From Prosapia bicincta (Eukaryota; Arthropoda; Insecta; Hemiptera; Cercopidae), in assembly GCA_036971475.1 (NCBI GenBank), contig JBAIZL010000002.1, positions 17,414,067 through 17,478,066 of the forward strand: 64,000 nucleotides of DNA. The letters are read 5' to 3'. Position numbers and translations under genes: made by a program. Under the pieces are notes generated by a model. The model was given only the letters and a program-made list of their open reading frames with translations. It made no database searches and was not told the origin of the DNA. Positions within the stretch are counted from its first letter, which is position 1, and every line of letters begins with the position of its first letter. Shown here piece after piece: positions 10,489 to 23,900 of this stretch.

Positions 10489-10916
10489 TTACTAGTCTAG
10501 GATCGTCATGTGAGAATGACAAACGCGTTTCTTGGATGAGTTAGGCCTACTGGGCAGTATTTTTACCACACTGCTCTAAAAACAAGTAACAGAAACATTT
10601 TTCAAGAATTCTTACTTATGTTAACAAAGGAAAATTTCATTATAGTTACTTTATATTAAATAATTAAAATTAATATAAATATGTATATGTAGCTTACATA
10701 TACACAGTATCACGTGGCAGATTAAAAAGCGAAATTAATTATTAAAACTATTTAATTATATTTAATTAATTAATTAATATTTGAAAAAACTGTATTGACA
10801 TCAAATGTCCTCCACTAAAAGTTTAAAAAATGTGTTTGACCTTGATTGGATGAATAACAAGTATTTTATTAACGATTGAAAATTTGAACAAGATATATAG
10901 GGAGAGTGTAAACGAA
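10489..10916. repeat. Intergenic stretch containing dispersed repeat G (copy 1, about 10755-10916)
   Basis: The right part (ATTGACATCAAATGTCCTCC ... GGGAGAGTGTAAAC) matches copies at about 15827-15985 (inverted), 24118-24292, 37180-37370 (inverted) and 42885-43065. No coding capacity was seen. Confidence 0.65.
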
Positions 10917-10917
10917 T

Positions 10918-11102
10918 AGTGTTACAGAATTAGAATTACTTAATGTAATGATAGGCTTACATATCGTTCAAAACAAACAGTTGTGGCAATAATACAGTGA
11001 GTTCAATACAGTATGGCTGTAGACTACATCGTGATTAAGCGTTCGGTTATTGTTATCAAATATGCTTCTGACAAATATGATCACAATAAGCGGCGCCGAC
11101 TG
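10918..11102 (+). mobile_element. Solo 3' end of the pogo/jerky-like transposon
   Basis: Nearly identical to the last ~185 bp of the element at 7927-10486, ending in AATAAGCGGCGCCGACTG and followed by TA. No matching left end is present, so this is a deleted copy or a local duplication. Confidence 0.85.
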
Positions 11103-11109
11103 TATATAT

Positions 11110-11336
11110 ATGAAGTTAATATATTACTATTGTAAGTAATTTTATCCACCATTAAGTGCAATGATTTTACCTTGTGTGATGAGGCGCCTTTCGGTCACTA
11201 GACCAAAGAACAATGAACTGAGAAAAAGTAACAGTGATTCAACAATGGTCAAGTAACCGAAAGGTGCCTCATCACACAAGGTAAAATTATTGCACTTAGT
11301 GGTGGATAAAAGTATTTACAATAGTAATATATCAAC

Positions 11337-11345
<9 letters not shown>
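11110..11345. repeat. Family B repeats, inverted pair
   Basis: An antisense copy (about 11110-11205, truncated in the ribozyme region) faces a sense copy (about 11215-11345). The sense copy has GUGAU-UCAACAA-U-GGUCAAGUAACC-GAA-AGGUGCCU-C-AUCAC, a mutated version of the family B motif. Confidence 0.7.

Positions 11346-11398
<53 letters not shown>
11340..11398. repeat. (TA)n microsatellite
   Basis: About 59 bp of TA joining a family B repeat to a family A repeat (11396-11570). A further TA tract lies at 11781-11838. Confidence 0.9.
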
Positions 11399-11399
<1 letters not shown>

Positions 11400-11400
<1 letters not shown>

Positions 11401-11779
11401 TTTTTTGGACTAGGAGACTGACAGACTTACCTTGGTAAGAGTCCACTCTGTAGTCTTGAAATAGAAACACATAAAAGCACTTAAACAATGATATATTTCA
11501 ACCACACAGTGGTCTTTGTCAATCGAAGAGAAAACACAAAAAGAAATATAAGAGAATGAAATAAAATAATTGTAATCACAGATTGTGTAGAGTAGAAATC
11601 AGATGTCACAGATGCATAGATTAAAGATATATATATATATCTGCGTTCGCGCTGTCCCTACCCATGTTCTCAAATAAAAGTGTATTAAGTGTTTTATATG
11701 TGCTTATTTCCAAGAGATTGCAGTTTTGGACTATTGCCTTTAGGTAAGTCTGTCAGTCTCCTATCAAGTCCAAAAAATT

Positions 11780-11780
<1 letters not shown>
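11400..11780. repeat. Family A repeat (antisense) and a diverged sense copy
   Basis: 11396-11570 is a standard antisense family A copy. 11690-11778 is a diverged sense piece that still ends GGTAAGTCTGTCAGTCTCCT. Confidence 0.7.
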
Positions 11781-11842
<62 letters not shown>

Positions 11843-11942
11843 TCCATGAACATATGAGTGATTATAGTTTATATAAGTCTGTCAGGGGAAAAGAGATAAG
11901 GCTATTTGGAAAAAAAAGAGAAAAAAAAAAAAATGAATGGAT

Positions 11943-13097
11943 TTATCTGATGTTGAGGTTAGGGGATTCTCTGGACTTGGTATACCACTGGTATGATAGT
12001 TCCCATCTTCTCAGTTCTGAGGGATTGCAATCAGGGGGGAGTGATTTAATTATTTTTGTGGTATAGCAGTCATCAAAAGTTGTGATGTTGGGACTCGCAG
12101 CATGTTGAGCTGTTGGTCTATCCATATTCATAATTTTAACATCATGTCTGTGGCCATTCATTCTGATATTCAGACCATCCGTGGTCAGGCTTTTGTACTG
12201 TGCTGAGCAAAGTTTACATTGTAGCTGGTATATGACATTTTTCGATGTACAATTATGATGACCCTGTATTTTGAAGACCATTTTTGTTGTTTGGCTGTTG
12301 AAACTATTTGCTGAGGGGTGTATTGGACACGTCTTGCATCTAGGTCTATTGCATGGGAAGGAACCATGAGGAAGTTTGTGTGGTTTCTCTGCATCAGGGT
12401 CTGGTAGTTTAGGATGTACTAGGATGTTTTTCAAGTTGGGAGGTTGCTTGTACCAAATTTGCGGTGGATCGGTGAAAAGATTTTTGGTGTGGACGGAAGC
12501 TTGAAGAATTTTGAAGCCATCTCTCAATGTCTTGTTGAGTTTATGTAGACCAGGATGGTAGTCTGTTATTAAAGACAGTTTATTTTGTTCTGTTTGTGGT
12601 TTATGGTGAACCGAGGATTGTGCTGAATGAATTTGGTTTTCAATGAGTTTTTTTGGGTATCCTCTTCTCTGGAAGGCTGTTGATATCTTTCTATTAAAAT
12701 CTTCCAATTCCCTATCATTCGAACAGATTCTCTTACCCCTGATTGCTTGACTGTATGGAATGGATCGTTTTATGTTTATTGGGTGGTTGCTGTCGAAATG
12801 GAGATATTGTAGGTGGTTTGTCGGTTTGATGTGAATTCCTGTGTTGATATTTCCATTCTGGAGTGTTACCTCTACATCCAAAAAGGTGATGGCTGATGTA
12901 GATTTCTCCCAGGTAAATTGAAGTGTGGAGAATTGTGTCAGGCTGTCTAAAAATGCCTCAAGTGTTGAAGCACCCTGTGTCCAAATTAGGAAGATGTCAT
13001 CTATATATCTATACCAACATAATGGCTGGTGTGTTTGTGTCTTTAGAAAACTTTCTTCCAACAATCCCATGTACAGATTTGCGTACGATGGTGCCAT
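11943..13097 (-). CDS. Penelope-like element: partial reverse transcriptase plus GIY-YIG endonuclease
   Basis: A 384-codon open frame starting in the middle of a Penelope-type RT (MAPSYANLYMGLLEE) and containing the catalytic YRYIDDIFLIW near residue 29 and the FLDVEV thumb region. A Cys-rich linker (CNRPRCKTCPIH) follows, then a degraded GIY-YIG domain (NVIYQLQCKLCSAQYKS, RMNGHRHD) in which the usual YVG/YIG is YKS. The RT fingers and earlier palm are missing: upstream, the sequence switches abruptly to a family A repeat at 13098. The downstream side is A-rich and (TA)n. It is 5' truncated, and endonuclease activity is doubtful. Confidence 0.9.
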   Translation of the reverse strand: MAPSYANLYMGLLEESFLKTQTHQPLCWYRYIDDIFLIWTQGASTLEAFLDSLTQFSTLQFTWEKSTSAITFLDVEVTLQNGNINTGIHIKPTNHLQYLHFDSNHPINIKRSIPYSQAIRGKRICSNDRELEDFNRKISTAFQRRGYPKKLIENQIHSAQSSVHHKPQTEQNKLSLITDYHPGLHKLNKTLRDGFKILQASVHTKNLFTDPPQIWYKQPPNLKNILVHPKLPDPDAEKPHKLPHGSFPCNRPRCKTCPIHPSANSFNSQTTKMVFKIQGHHNCTSKNVIYQLQCKLCSAQYKSLTTDGLNIRMNGHRHDVKIMNMDRPTAQHAASPNITTFDDCYTTKIIKSLPPDCNPSELRRWELSYQWYTKSRESPNLNIR

Positions 13098-13262
13098 TCT
13101 GTGACAAAGACCACTGTGTGGTTGAAATATATCATTGTTTAAGTGCTTTAATGTGTTTCTATTTCAAGACTACAGAGTGGACTCTTACCAAGGTAAGTCT
13201 GTCAGTCTCCTAGTCCAAAAAATCTAAATAATCTTTACCAACCAAAACTAACCTATAAATAT
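13098..13262 (+). repeat. Family A terminal repeat abutting the Penelope ORF
   Basis: A sense family A copy starts directly at the 5'-truncated end of the Penelope ORF, which runs on the opposite strand. The junction is ..CTGTGACAAAG. This is the main evidence that family A is the terminal (pLTR-like) repeat of this Penelope family, present here in inverted orientation. Confidence 0.75.
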
Positions 13263-13264
13263 AT

Positions 13265-13595
13265 ATATAATTTTGTGTGATATGAGTGTTTTGAAGATTT
13301 CTGGATTTGATGGGTTGTTCTGGAAAGTCATGAGACATATGATAGAAGACCTTAAAGTTCTCTGGTGTTGATATCTTATGGAGACGAAGGAGAAACTGAA
13401 CCCCGGGGATATTCTCTAGAGGTCGAACTTGAGCACAGTAGTCAGGAATCACTGTTCTGGGACAGAACAGTTTTGGAGAGGGTAGTGTAACGAGCAAGGC
13501 CCCACCCATGATTTGTAGTACATGGCTTGACAAGTTTACAAGTCCTTCACACTTTAGCACAACGACAGTGTCTTTCTCGTAAAGTCTAGAACCTT
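13265..13595 (-). pseudogene. Unidentified exon-like ORF cut off by a repeat
   Basis: A minus-strand open segment preceded by a strong polypyrimidine acceptor (TTACTTCTTAG). It encodes GSRLYEKDTVVVLKCEGLVN, then LSSHVLQIMGGALLVTLPSP and, further on, FYHMSHDFPEQPIKSRNLQN. It is more GC-rich than its surroundings. I do not recognise the protein. It starts in the phase left by exon 12 (2 nt), but its sequence does not look like the expected kinase continuation, apart from a weak ALLVTL strand. Its 3' side runs straight into (TA)n and a family A repeat, so the end of the exon has probably been replaced by the insertion. Confidence 0.4.
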
Positions 13596-14086
13596 CTAAG
13601 AAGTAAAATAGCAAGAAAGAACAAGAAATTACTAGAAACAACACATTAATGTATAAAGGTTTTGTTTTGTAAGCAGAAGGATATAAAGGTAGTGAAGAGA
13701 ATAAAGCTTTAGTGTTTAATGACTTGCGTGTTAAGTGTAAATAGCGAACTCAGTATTATTAGATGTAATTAAACAGTATTTGGATACTTTTATAAATGTT
13801 GTGTGTAAATAATAGCTGTAAAAATATGTATATTAATAAATCAGTTATTTTGATTTAGTCCATAACTGCCTTATAATTTATTGGGCCCTACAAAGATAAA
13901 TTTTGTAATAATTTGATTTTGTTAGTCAAATAAATAACATTCCAGATAAAGTTAGCAAATAAAATATTAAAGTTTAGTAGGATCATAAATTACACTACAA
14001 GAAATTGGCAGATTAATTAGCTGGGCAAAAATTTTACAATTTAAAGCCATATACAGTATGAGTAAAAATACTTGTAATTTAAAATT
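13596..14086. other. Intergenic/intronic, nothing recognised
   Basis: AT-rich sequence without coding signatures or a recognisable repeat. Confidence 0.4.
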
Positions 14087-15350
14087 CAGTAGAACTTGGA
14101 TAATTCCAACGTGTTTAATTCGTAATTGCCAATAATTTGAAGTTTTGGGTTGGTCTCTTGAACTTTATATGCTATCAATGTAAAAAAATTATGGATAATT
14201 CGCGGTAGAACTTCTTTAATTCGTAATTATTAGTTTGAATGTGGGCTCGAATTCCAGTGGCACTAGTGATTGCCTTCCAAGATTTCTCTACATTCATATC
14301 GAGATCACGGAATTTGGTGAGTAATCGTTATCGGAAGAATCAGTTGCCCATCGACACTCTCTATTTAGTCATCAGTTTGTTGTTATTGGTTTGAGGTCAT
14401 GGTAAGCAGTGACTGGAATTCTGCGTAAGGGGTGTCAAGGAAGCGATCGACAGTTATAGCGGTTTACTGAATAAGTCAGCTAGTTACGACAATTTATTTG
14501 TAGCAGTTATAAGTACTAAACCAACTAGCATTGAATGTCGAAATTATTTGATTGATTTGTTTGCTTCAAGAGAGTTTATTTTCTGATATGTCATGTACAA
14601 GACTAGACGTTTGTGCTTTATAAGGAATATTTATCAACTCTAGATACTTACAGCATAAATAAGGAAAGATATTTATGTCCCATTGACCTGTCATACGTCT
14701 AAACAGTCTCTTTAGTAGTTTTTATGTCAGCTGGAGCGAGAAGCTCAGTAGGGCTACAGATTTTACTCGATGTTGGTCAGTAGTGTAAATATTTTTTTAA
14801 ATAGTGTATTCTTGTGTGAATATGAAATGAACAATAATGCGAGCCTAGATTCTAAAACAAACTTAAAACCGTAAGTAGCTTTTAATTTGTTTTTACTAAT
14901 TATGATTACACATAATAATCAATTAACAAATAATAAACTAAGGTAAAAAAAATGAATGAGAAAATTGCACCCGGATAAAAATATAATATTGAGTGCTTTA
15001 TAAGTGAGAATATTTTTGAAGTGAAATACAACTAAATTATGCGAGAAATTAATTTGTACCTGCTAGTGTCCGTGGCGCGCATGCAATTAGATCCACAACA
15101 GGTTCACTGCTAATAATTATGTTTTATAATTCCTCTATGCCTAAGTTTATTGCTTATTCAAATTATAGCGTTTAACATAGGACAGTGACACGATACTTGA
15201 AAACAGGCAAAACTGTTGTCGTAGACACAAAAAAATATAACTGAACTGTTCTGACTGAAAGGATATTTTCCAACTTCCATATTTTGAAGTTTTGCTTAAT
15301 TCGTATGTTTTTATTGGCCACTTCTGCTTCGAATTATCCAAGTTCTACTG
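14087..15350. mobile_element. Non-autonomous pogo/Tigger-type element
   Basis: A 1264-bp stretch with inverted ends CAGTAGAACTTGGATAATTC and, reversed, CAGTAGAACTTGGATAATTC; TA follows on the right. Internal copies of the end motif (GGATAATTCG..GTAGAACTTC) lie near 14190. No transposase was recognised. Confidence 0.75.
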
Positions 15351-15580
15351 TATATGCTACTATAATTTATTAAACATAATTATTAAAATTATTTATATAA
15401 ATTTTAAACACTAATAACAAAGAGACCAGCTAAGCGCATTTATAAAACTGTATAATGCCATCTATTCTCAATAACATAATACTAGTAAATGACAAATCAA
15501 ACTATTTAACTTTAGAATTACTCACTCCAGGTCATTATTTTTAAAAAACTCTGAAATAAGAGTTTATAAGAATGTATTAC

Positions 15581-15686
15581 CTGGAATTTGTTTTTGTTGA
15601 CAAAATTCTAAAACAAGATGAATACTATCTATGGGTAAATTTCCATCCATAATTACCATTGGCGACTCAGTTAAAAACTGCTTCAC
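15581..15686 (-). CDS. Exon 12: pfkB kinase, last recognised exon
   Basis: A 106-nt exon encoding [20 protein letters not shown] and then [15 protein letters not shown], corresponding to the 'xxxxDGNLxxxxLxxxLxxAxxxxxP' strand-helix of pseudouridine kinases. The acceptor is TTCTTCAG and the donor CCAG|GTAATA, phase 1. The expected next piece (FEPTD, SPN..EL, GAGD) was not found to the left. Confidence 0.88.
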
Positions 15687-17122
15687 CTGAAGAAAAACAT
15701 CCATTTAATCAATTTAGCTAAAAAGACACATTTCCTTTATTTATTCATAAAAGTTAACTTCTGCAAGACTAGTTATTTTTTCCATTCTTACTATTACTTC
15801 TTCATACTTTCCTTATATATATATATTTATATAACTTGTTCAAAATTTCAATTGTTAATAAAATACTTTCTATTCATCCACTCAAGTTCAAATACATTTT
15901 TTTAAAATTTGTAGTAGATGACACAATGTTAATACAGTTTTTTCAAATATTTATTCAGTAATTAAATTAAATTAATTAATTTAGCTTTCTGTTTTGCCAC
16001 TAATAATTCTGTCATATGTATATACATATTTATATCAATTGTAATTATTTAATAAAAAGTAACTAAATTAAATTTTTCTGTGTTGACCTAAGTAAGAATT
16101 GCTTAAATTTATTCCCTGTATATTACTCGTTTATACTTCCTCAACTAAAGTAGATACTGATGTTGAATAACAGAAAAATATTCATGTTCAAGTAATTTTT
16201 AGTAGTTTTTTATTATATTAAGTAACATGTTTTACATATTCTGAAATAATACAATTGTTTTCAAATTTTGAACTGAATTCACATAGATTTCTTTAGCGTA
16301 AAAACAAAATGTCCTTTACACACTCATTATGTGATTTACACAATTTTTTCGTGCAAATTATTCAGCAGAAAAAATCTAAACAGTTTTGTTTTGAAAAAAT
16401 TACTTTTGAAAGCAATTTGAAAATAGTTTTTTAAAAAAGATCCTATTTTTTAGTTGCTTATTTACATCAATATTTGGGTCTAATCTAGCAAGCAAAGTTA
16501 ATTTGTTTTCAAACTTTGAATATTATAATAGATTAAAACTAATAAACAAAATAAAATGAAAAATCAAATCATTTGTGTTCAAAGTGATTTTACTTTCTAC
16601 CTCATAATTAATTTTTTTCTTTTTTTTAGGTTCAGGCCATATTTGAATTAAACAGATTTGCTTAAGAACCCAACCTTATTTTTTAACATTTTCTGTTAAT
16701 TTATAATTCAATTTTAGTGATTAAAAAATTATAATATATACACACATATATATAGATTTTTCGGACTAGGAGACTGACAGACTTACCTTGGTAAGAGTCC
16801 ACTCTGTAGTCTTGAAATAGAAACACATAAAAGCACTTAAACAATGATATATTTCAACCACACAGTGGTCTGTGTCAATTAAAGAGAAAACACAAAAAGA
16901 AATATGAGAGAATGAAATAAAATAATATATTCTCTCATATTACTTTTTTTGTTTTCTCTTTGATGGACAAAGACCACTGTGTGGTAGAAATATATCATTG
17001 TTTAAGTGCTTTTATGTGTTTCTATTTCAAGACTACAGAGTGGACTCTTACCAAGGTAAGTCTGTCAGTCTCCTAGTCCAAAAAATCTAAATAATCTTTA
17101 TCAACCAAAACTAACCTAAATA

Positions 17123-17177
<55 letters not shown>

Positions 17178-17496
17178 TATGGTGATATGTTTTCTTGTAA
17201 TATAGTTAATAAATTAAAAATATTTCAAAAACAAGATAAAAACATTAGATAATTATTTTCCTGAAGATGCTGGTACTATTTTATCGGCGAAAAGCTTTGA
17301 ATAAATATATTCATTAAAAGTATTCTTGTTTTTGAAATATTTTAAATTTATTAATTATATATATATATATATATAGATTTTTTGGACTAGGAGACTGACA
17401 GACTTACCTTGGTAAGAGTCCACTCTTATGAAATAGAAACATATAAAAGCACTTAATATATATATATATATATATATTAATATATATATATTAATA

Positions 17497-17556
<60 letters not shown>

Positions 17557-17772
17557 GGTTAGTTTTTGTTGGTAAAGATTATTTAGATTTTTTTGGATTA
17601 GGAGACTGACAGACTTACCTTGGTGATAGTCCACTCTGTAGTCTTGAAATAGAAACATATAAAAGCACTTAACCAATGATATATTTCAACCACACAGTGG
17701 TCTTTGTTAATCAAAGAGAAAACACAAAAAGAAATATAAGAGAATGAAATTAAAAAAAAAAAAATAATAAAA

Positions 17773-17838
<66 letters not shown>

Positions 17839-17840
17839 TG

Positions 17841-17916
<76 letters not shown>

Positions 17917-20900
17917 TGTACTAGAAATATTTTTGTATTACATGTTCAGGTACTATAGACTTATGGATGTCCATATCACCAACACCCATACGGAATTCTC
18001 CATCACTGTCTATGATGGCAGAGTATCGAGCAGTAGCCTTGTCTTTAGATATTAAAATGCCGTCACAATTCTGTAATCAAAAGTTTTTAAATTTAATGCA
18101 TTCTATATTCTCACCTTGCAGTAATTTGTATTGCATAGTTCACAGTTTGATAAACCAGTAAAATTAATAACTATATTTATTAAAACGTTTGTAAATATTT
18201 TACAACTTGCCTATAGTAGCACTTACTTATATTCATTTCGGGAGATGTGTCCCATTGTCAACTCAGATAGTAACTGATCTCAAGGTTTTTATAGGTTAGG
18301 GTGAGGGCGTGGGTGTATTTGGTGAGTATTAGGAGGTATGATGTCGAAAAGTATGTGTGAGTTATAATGTAATTGGGTGTTGAGTATGAGTGTAGTTATA
18401 TCTAGCCTATGTAAAAACTGGGGCACGACCTGCAAGTTAGTTTGTAAAATCCAGCGGCATTGTAAATGTCGTTCACTTTGTTGTTAGGTTTAAATTGTTT
18501 ATTGAGAGTGGTGTATGTGGAGTAGGCTATTTTGTAATTGCATTTTCGTAGTGTGTTGGTTAGATTGATGGTTTTGAATGATCTGTATGGTTTGTTAAGT
18601 ATTTTATGGGTTTGATCATCTCATATCCACAAAACATGGCTACTTAAACATAACATTCAACCTAAAATTCTTCATAAACAATACAAAAATAACCAACGAT
18701 ACACAACTGAACAATACAAAATAAACAAACATTTCAAACTACACCCTACATACATACACAACACCCAATTACATTGTAACTCTCACATACTTTTTGACAT
18801 CAATATTCACCAAAATACACCTACACCCCCACCATAATATCCCACCCTGCCCTAACACCCTAACTTACGAAAACCTTGAGATTAATTACGGTCTGAGTTG
18901 AGAATGCGACACATCTCTCGAAACAGCCGTCCCCAACAAATATAAGTAAGTGCTGCTATAGGTAAGTTGTAAAATATTTACAAGTGTTTTAGTGAAAACT
19001 AGTAGCTGACATGAAGATGGAATCAACAAACTATATTTACTTACACATAACTGTTAAAGAGATAAGTCTTCTGAAATGGTTATCTACAAAATAAGAGCTA
19101 CTTTAAGAAAATGTTTCTAAATTAGGAAGCAAGTAAGTGAAAGTTTTGTTTTATTTATATCTGTTCTACAATATTATTATTAAATATACATTTGTAATCT
19201 TCTTGATAGGGATTAAAGTGATGGTGTTTAGTATGATTTATAGGTAAGAAATATTTTTTTTTGTTTAGCTGCTGGTCACAATATTGGCGTTTTCCCGGAG
19301 AATTGCCAGATTATTTGAAGCTCATTTTTGAATAATGTGTACTTATTTTTTGTTCCCCTTTAATATCTAAGTACGAAAATATGTTTCTTATGATAATATA
19401 TATATATATATATAAACATGTGTCGGGCCAACATAGTTTCTTTATAGGGTAAATTACACCTAAATAAACTCCGTCCGGCCAATCAGCCTGACATTGTATT
19501 TGAGGTATTTATATTCTCTTATCACTCCAACACACTATTCATATTTTTTTATTTGTGTAAACAGCAAAAGCACATTTTCATGCTCTGTTTTCCCACATAA
19601 TAAGCTGACTGGCCAGTAAAGTGTTTTGGCGCTTATCACGAAGAGACGTAAACCTCTCACTTGTGATTGATTTGTGAGTTTATAATTATTTTGTATATAG
19701 AACGGAAGTGTATACATATTCTCTGTCTGATAAGTATTGCTTCAGATACGATAAATACTACACAAGATTTCAAAACAAGCAAAAGTTTTGAAACTTAGTA
19801 ATTTACTTTTTAAGGAATTTACGTTATAATTTACTTTTAAGTATGTATGAGTTTATCTAAGTGTACCAATGTTTGTACTTAACTTCAACCAAGACCATTT
19901 TTGTAAGAATTATTATACAACTAAATATTTAGTTAATACTTCTGACTTATTGTTTAGCTTTTGTGAAAGTAAATAAAGATAAACTTTCTTCAACAAACTA
20001 ATTTGTTTGATTAGCATAATCAACTCAACTTCACTAAAATTGTTAAGAAATATGTGTGTCGAACCGTAAATCCCGACGAAAAGTTCCTAAAATAACATCA
20101 TGTTTATAATACCGTCGGCATTTATCTATCAAACAAAAACAATCATAATTATATCTGTAAGTAGTGTGAAGCTTGTTGTTTAATACTTTGCATTTCCAAA
20201 AGTAGCAACACCGGTTGAGTAGTACGAATAAACATAAAACGTTACTAGACAACAATGTCCCAGGCCCAACGGTATTCGATTCAGCCTATTGTACCGTCGG
20301 GCCAAATAAAATTTTAAATTTTATTAATGTTATAAAGTCATTAAAATTTTACTTGAAAATCTATTTGCCCTTTCAGAATTAAATAAAATATATTGTCTTA
20401 GAATTAGTTTAATTATAGAAAATCTGATATAGGTTTTTAAAACATATTGAAAGTTAACTGATTTTAACCCATTTCCTACCACTGACGAACCTATCTCGTC
20501 CCTACAAAATGTCTTTAGTGGGCATACAAACACCAGTTTCTTGTCATCAATTTTTGTCGTCACTTCATAGAACTACGTTCCTTTTTTGAATGTTTAGTCT
20601 GCTTGACCCTTGTCAATGTGTTATCGTCTTCATGCTTCACATAGAACAAATTTCTCATATCTAAACAATTGTTTTTTTTTGTGTGCAATTATCTGTGATC
20701 ACTTGACGCGACAAATTAATTCGTGCTGCTGGATCGCTCGGATTGCGACTAATTTAATCTAGTTGATGATATTTTGACTCTTTATACAACTTTTTATTTG
20801 TATTTGAAACATGAAACACATTTTAAATATCTTATACAATCATAAATTTTGTAATTTGTAGCTGGAATAAAAAAAATGATTCATGGATTGTATTTAAAAC

Positions 20901-23900
20901 CTGTCAAGGCCTCTAAAATGTTGTTCTGTTGGAATGGTAAAGAGCTATCAGCAATCACCATAAGATAAACAAAGTTAGCAAACCTACATTATACATATAC
21001 TGAATTTAAAAGTGGGTTCACACATACCTCACTCCATCCAAGACATTTTTGATATTTTCCTTTTTAGCTTCAGCTGGGCTCAATTTCACTAGTTTTGCTA
21101 TCCTAAATTATTTAAAAATGATTCAATGTACAGGGCTATCATAAAAGAATGGTGCGGTTTCGAACATGGTTTAAAGAAAACCCGAATTACTTACAGTTAA
21201 TGTTGTTTATTCATCTAATTTGTCATCTGAAACATTTTTTTTAAACATAATTAATAAATTTCAGTCGCTAGACAAATGTCCAAACTTAGTCGCTAGACAA
21301 ATGTCCAAACGATACTAAACTTCTCTCCAAACATTTGTTAACATTTTTTCAGTTAAGGTTGTCATTGCTTCATTAATTATGTTTTTTAAGTGGTTCAGGT
21401 TACAAATTTTTTGAGAATAAACAATGCTTTTGATGTACCCCCACAAGAAAAAATCACAAGGTGTCAGGTCTGGACTCCTTGAAGACCACAGCATAGGTCC
21501 TTACCAACTTATCCATCGATCTCCAAATGTTTTGTTCAAAGCGTCCGTGACCAACGCACTGAAGTGTGGGGAAGCACCATCTTGTTGGAAATGAAGTTGA
21601 TGAATGTTTTCGAGTTCATCTAGATGAGGAAAGCAATATTCCCTACAATCTTCCTATGAATTACTAAAACCGCACCATTCTTTTATGATAAGCCTGTATT
21701 TTCTCAAGGCAGGGACCAGTTATAATTCAATGACAGTAAGCTCCACAAAAACCACTTTTTAACTGGTCACGCTTTCCACCAAAGTACCCAGCATCTCTTT
21801 TCATTACAAAAGCGATCCGTTGGAAGAAAGTAATCTCTCCAAATACCTGGTTGTAGTACTTGATAGATGTCTGACATGGAGTCCTCATGTCGAACAGTGT
21901 GCGGAAAAAGCAACAAAAAGAACAAAAATATTAAAAAGACTGACAGCTACAACATGGGGTGCAAGTCCTAATAACTACCTAAAGTCATATATCCACGGAA
22001 GTCATACATATAAGTCTTTGACCACACAAGTGAAGTGTCCATCACAAGCAACTGTAACATCCTCAGTAAATTGGCCAACTGAAGCTCAAATAACCCCAAT
22101 GGCGTCCTATGAGAGGGTGGCCTTAAAGTATGGAATAGCCCTAGAGAAGCCAGCACTGCTTGCAGATTGCCACGAGTTTTTCCACAATTTACCAAAAGCT
22201 AATTCCAGATTGAAGAACCACAGTCAGACGAAATCAGCATCCCTGGACATAGAACTGAAGCATGCAGCCCTGCATACAACCAATGAAGAGTATTGCAACC
22301 AGATTGGTTACATGTATACATGGATGGGTCATCAATACTGAAAACAGGTGCAAATGGAGCTGCCTACTACAGTCGCAATTTTGAGGGATACCTAGCAGTG
22401 GGAGCTCCCGAGACCAACTACGATGGAGAAATAGCAGCATCACAAGCAGCAGCAGCCGAAATAAACAAAATAGTCGCTACACAGACAATTTTCTTCATCA
22501 AACACAAGCGGCTATCCGAAACCTATCGCAGAAAACAGATACAAACTGCAAAAGAACAATGGAAACAAGAAAAGTCCTGGAACACCTGGCAAATAAAGGT
22601 TGGCATAATACCTTACAATGGATCCCAAACCATGTTAGCATCTATGGAAATGAGAGGGAAGACTTTCTGGCCAAAAAAGGCACATCCATGGCACAACCAG
22701 CAATCAGCAGGAAGAAAATGGGAAAACCTAGTCACCACAGGACCCATCGACCACAGATTTCCACAAGCTGTAGGCGTTGCCAAGTTCAGAATACACACCA
22801 GCCATGACTACCTGGCCGCCCATCTACATCGCATCGGTGTGCTCCCAACACCGGAATGCCGTCTCTGTGGACACGATATGATGGATGCAGATCATCTGAT
22901 GAAATGCAATGTGCATCCCATCCATTTCGGAGATGATGACCCACTTGTTCGTCTATACTGGTCAGCGCGTCACCAAATAGCTCAACAGCCAAGGGTGGCT
23001 AGTAAGTAAGTATTTTCTCAAGGCAAGGCAGGATTATTCAGGGTAAAATTTCATTAACTTTCGTTTTCTTTTATAAACCACAATTTAAAATTACTTTAGA
23101 AGGAAAGGTAAAATAAAGTTTACCTTCAAGAAATTTTTTAAATTCATATCAATTATAGCTGTTAAAACAAATCAATATTTATAACAGATAAAAATATTAA
23201 AAAAGCCCTTCAACGATTTCATTTTAAAATATATTTATTAAACTTGTACTTACAACATGACTGAGAGACTCCAACACAAATTTTCCAAATGTATCGTCTC
23301 CTACAGCTGAAACAAATTTCGGAAATATGCCTAGTTTGCCTATAGCATCAGCCAAATTACGTGCAACCCCGCCAGCACACTGAGTAATATGTCCAGTTAA
23401 GGTACAGCCTTCAATCTGCAAAATTTGCTTACTTATAAAAACTGATAAAAAGAAATATAAATTTTGATAAAAATTTTAAATATGCCTATGAATACTAAAT
23501 ATATGTTTGTGTATTTATTTTAAAATAAACTTGTGTGAGGTTAATAATTGTTAGTAAAAATAAGGCCCTAAGTAGCTTTAGTTTCTTACCTTTAATGGTT
23601 CTGTTAGATTAATGACAAAGTCAACTACCGAGCCTCCAAGCACAATCTACAACAAACAAAACTGTGTCATTTCCTTATAAATGAGGAAAATACTCTTATA
23701 TTTTACAGAAATAAATGAATATTACAGTAGAACCTCAATATAACAGACTATTTGGGGCCTGAAGGTTAACTGTTTTTATGAAAGTTCATTATAAAGAAAA
23801 TTTTACACTAAAACTGAAACAAATAATCAACAATTTTATTAAAAGTAAATTTCTACATACGTCAACATAGAAATTTTTATTGTAGTTATTTTTTTATTAA

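Larger units (their letters stand above)
20731..22290. repeat. Duplicated block, copy 1
   Basis: About 1.55 kb starting CTGGATCGCTCGGATTG recurs, nearly identical, at about 46639-48200. It contains the exon-like cassette, a mariner MITE and the start of a LINE fragment. Confidence 0.85.
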
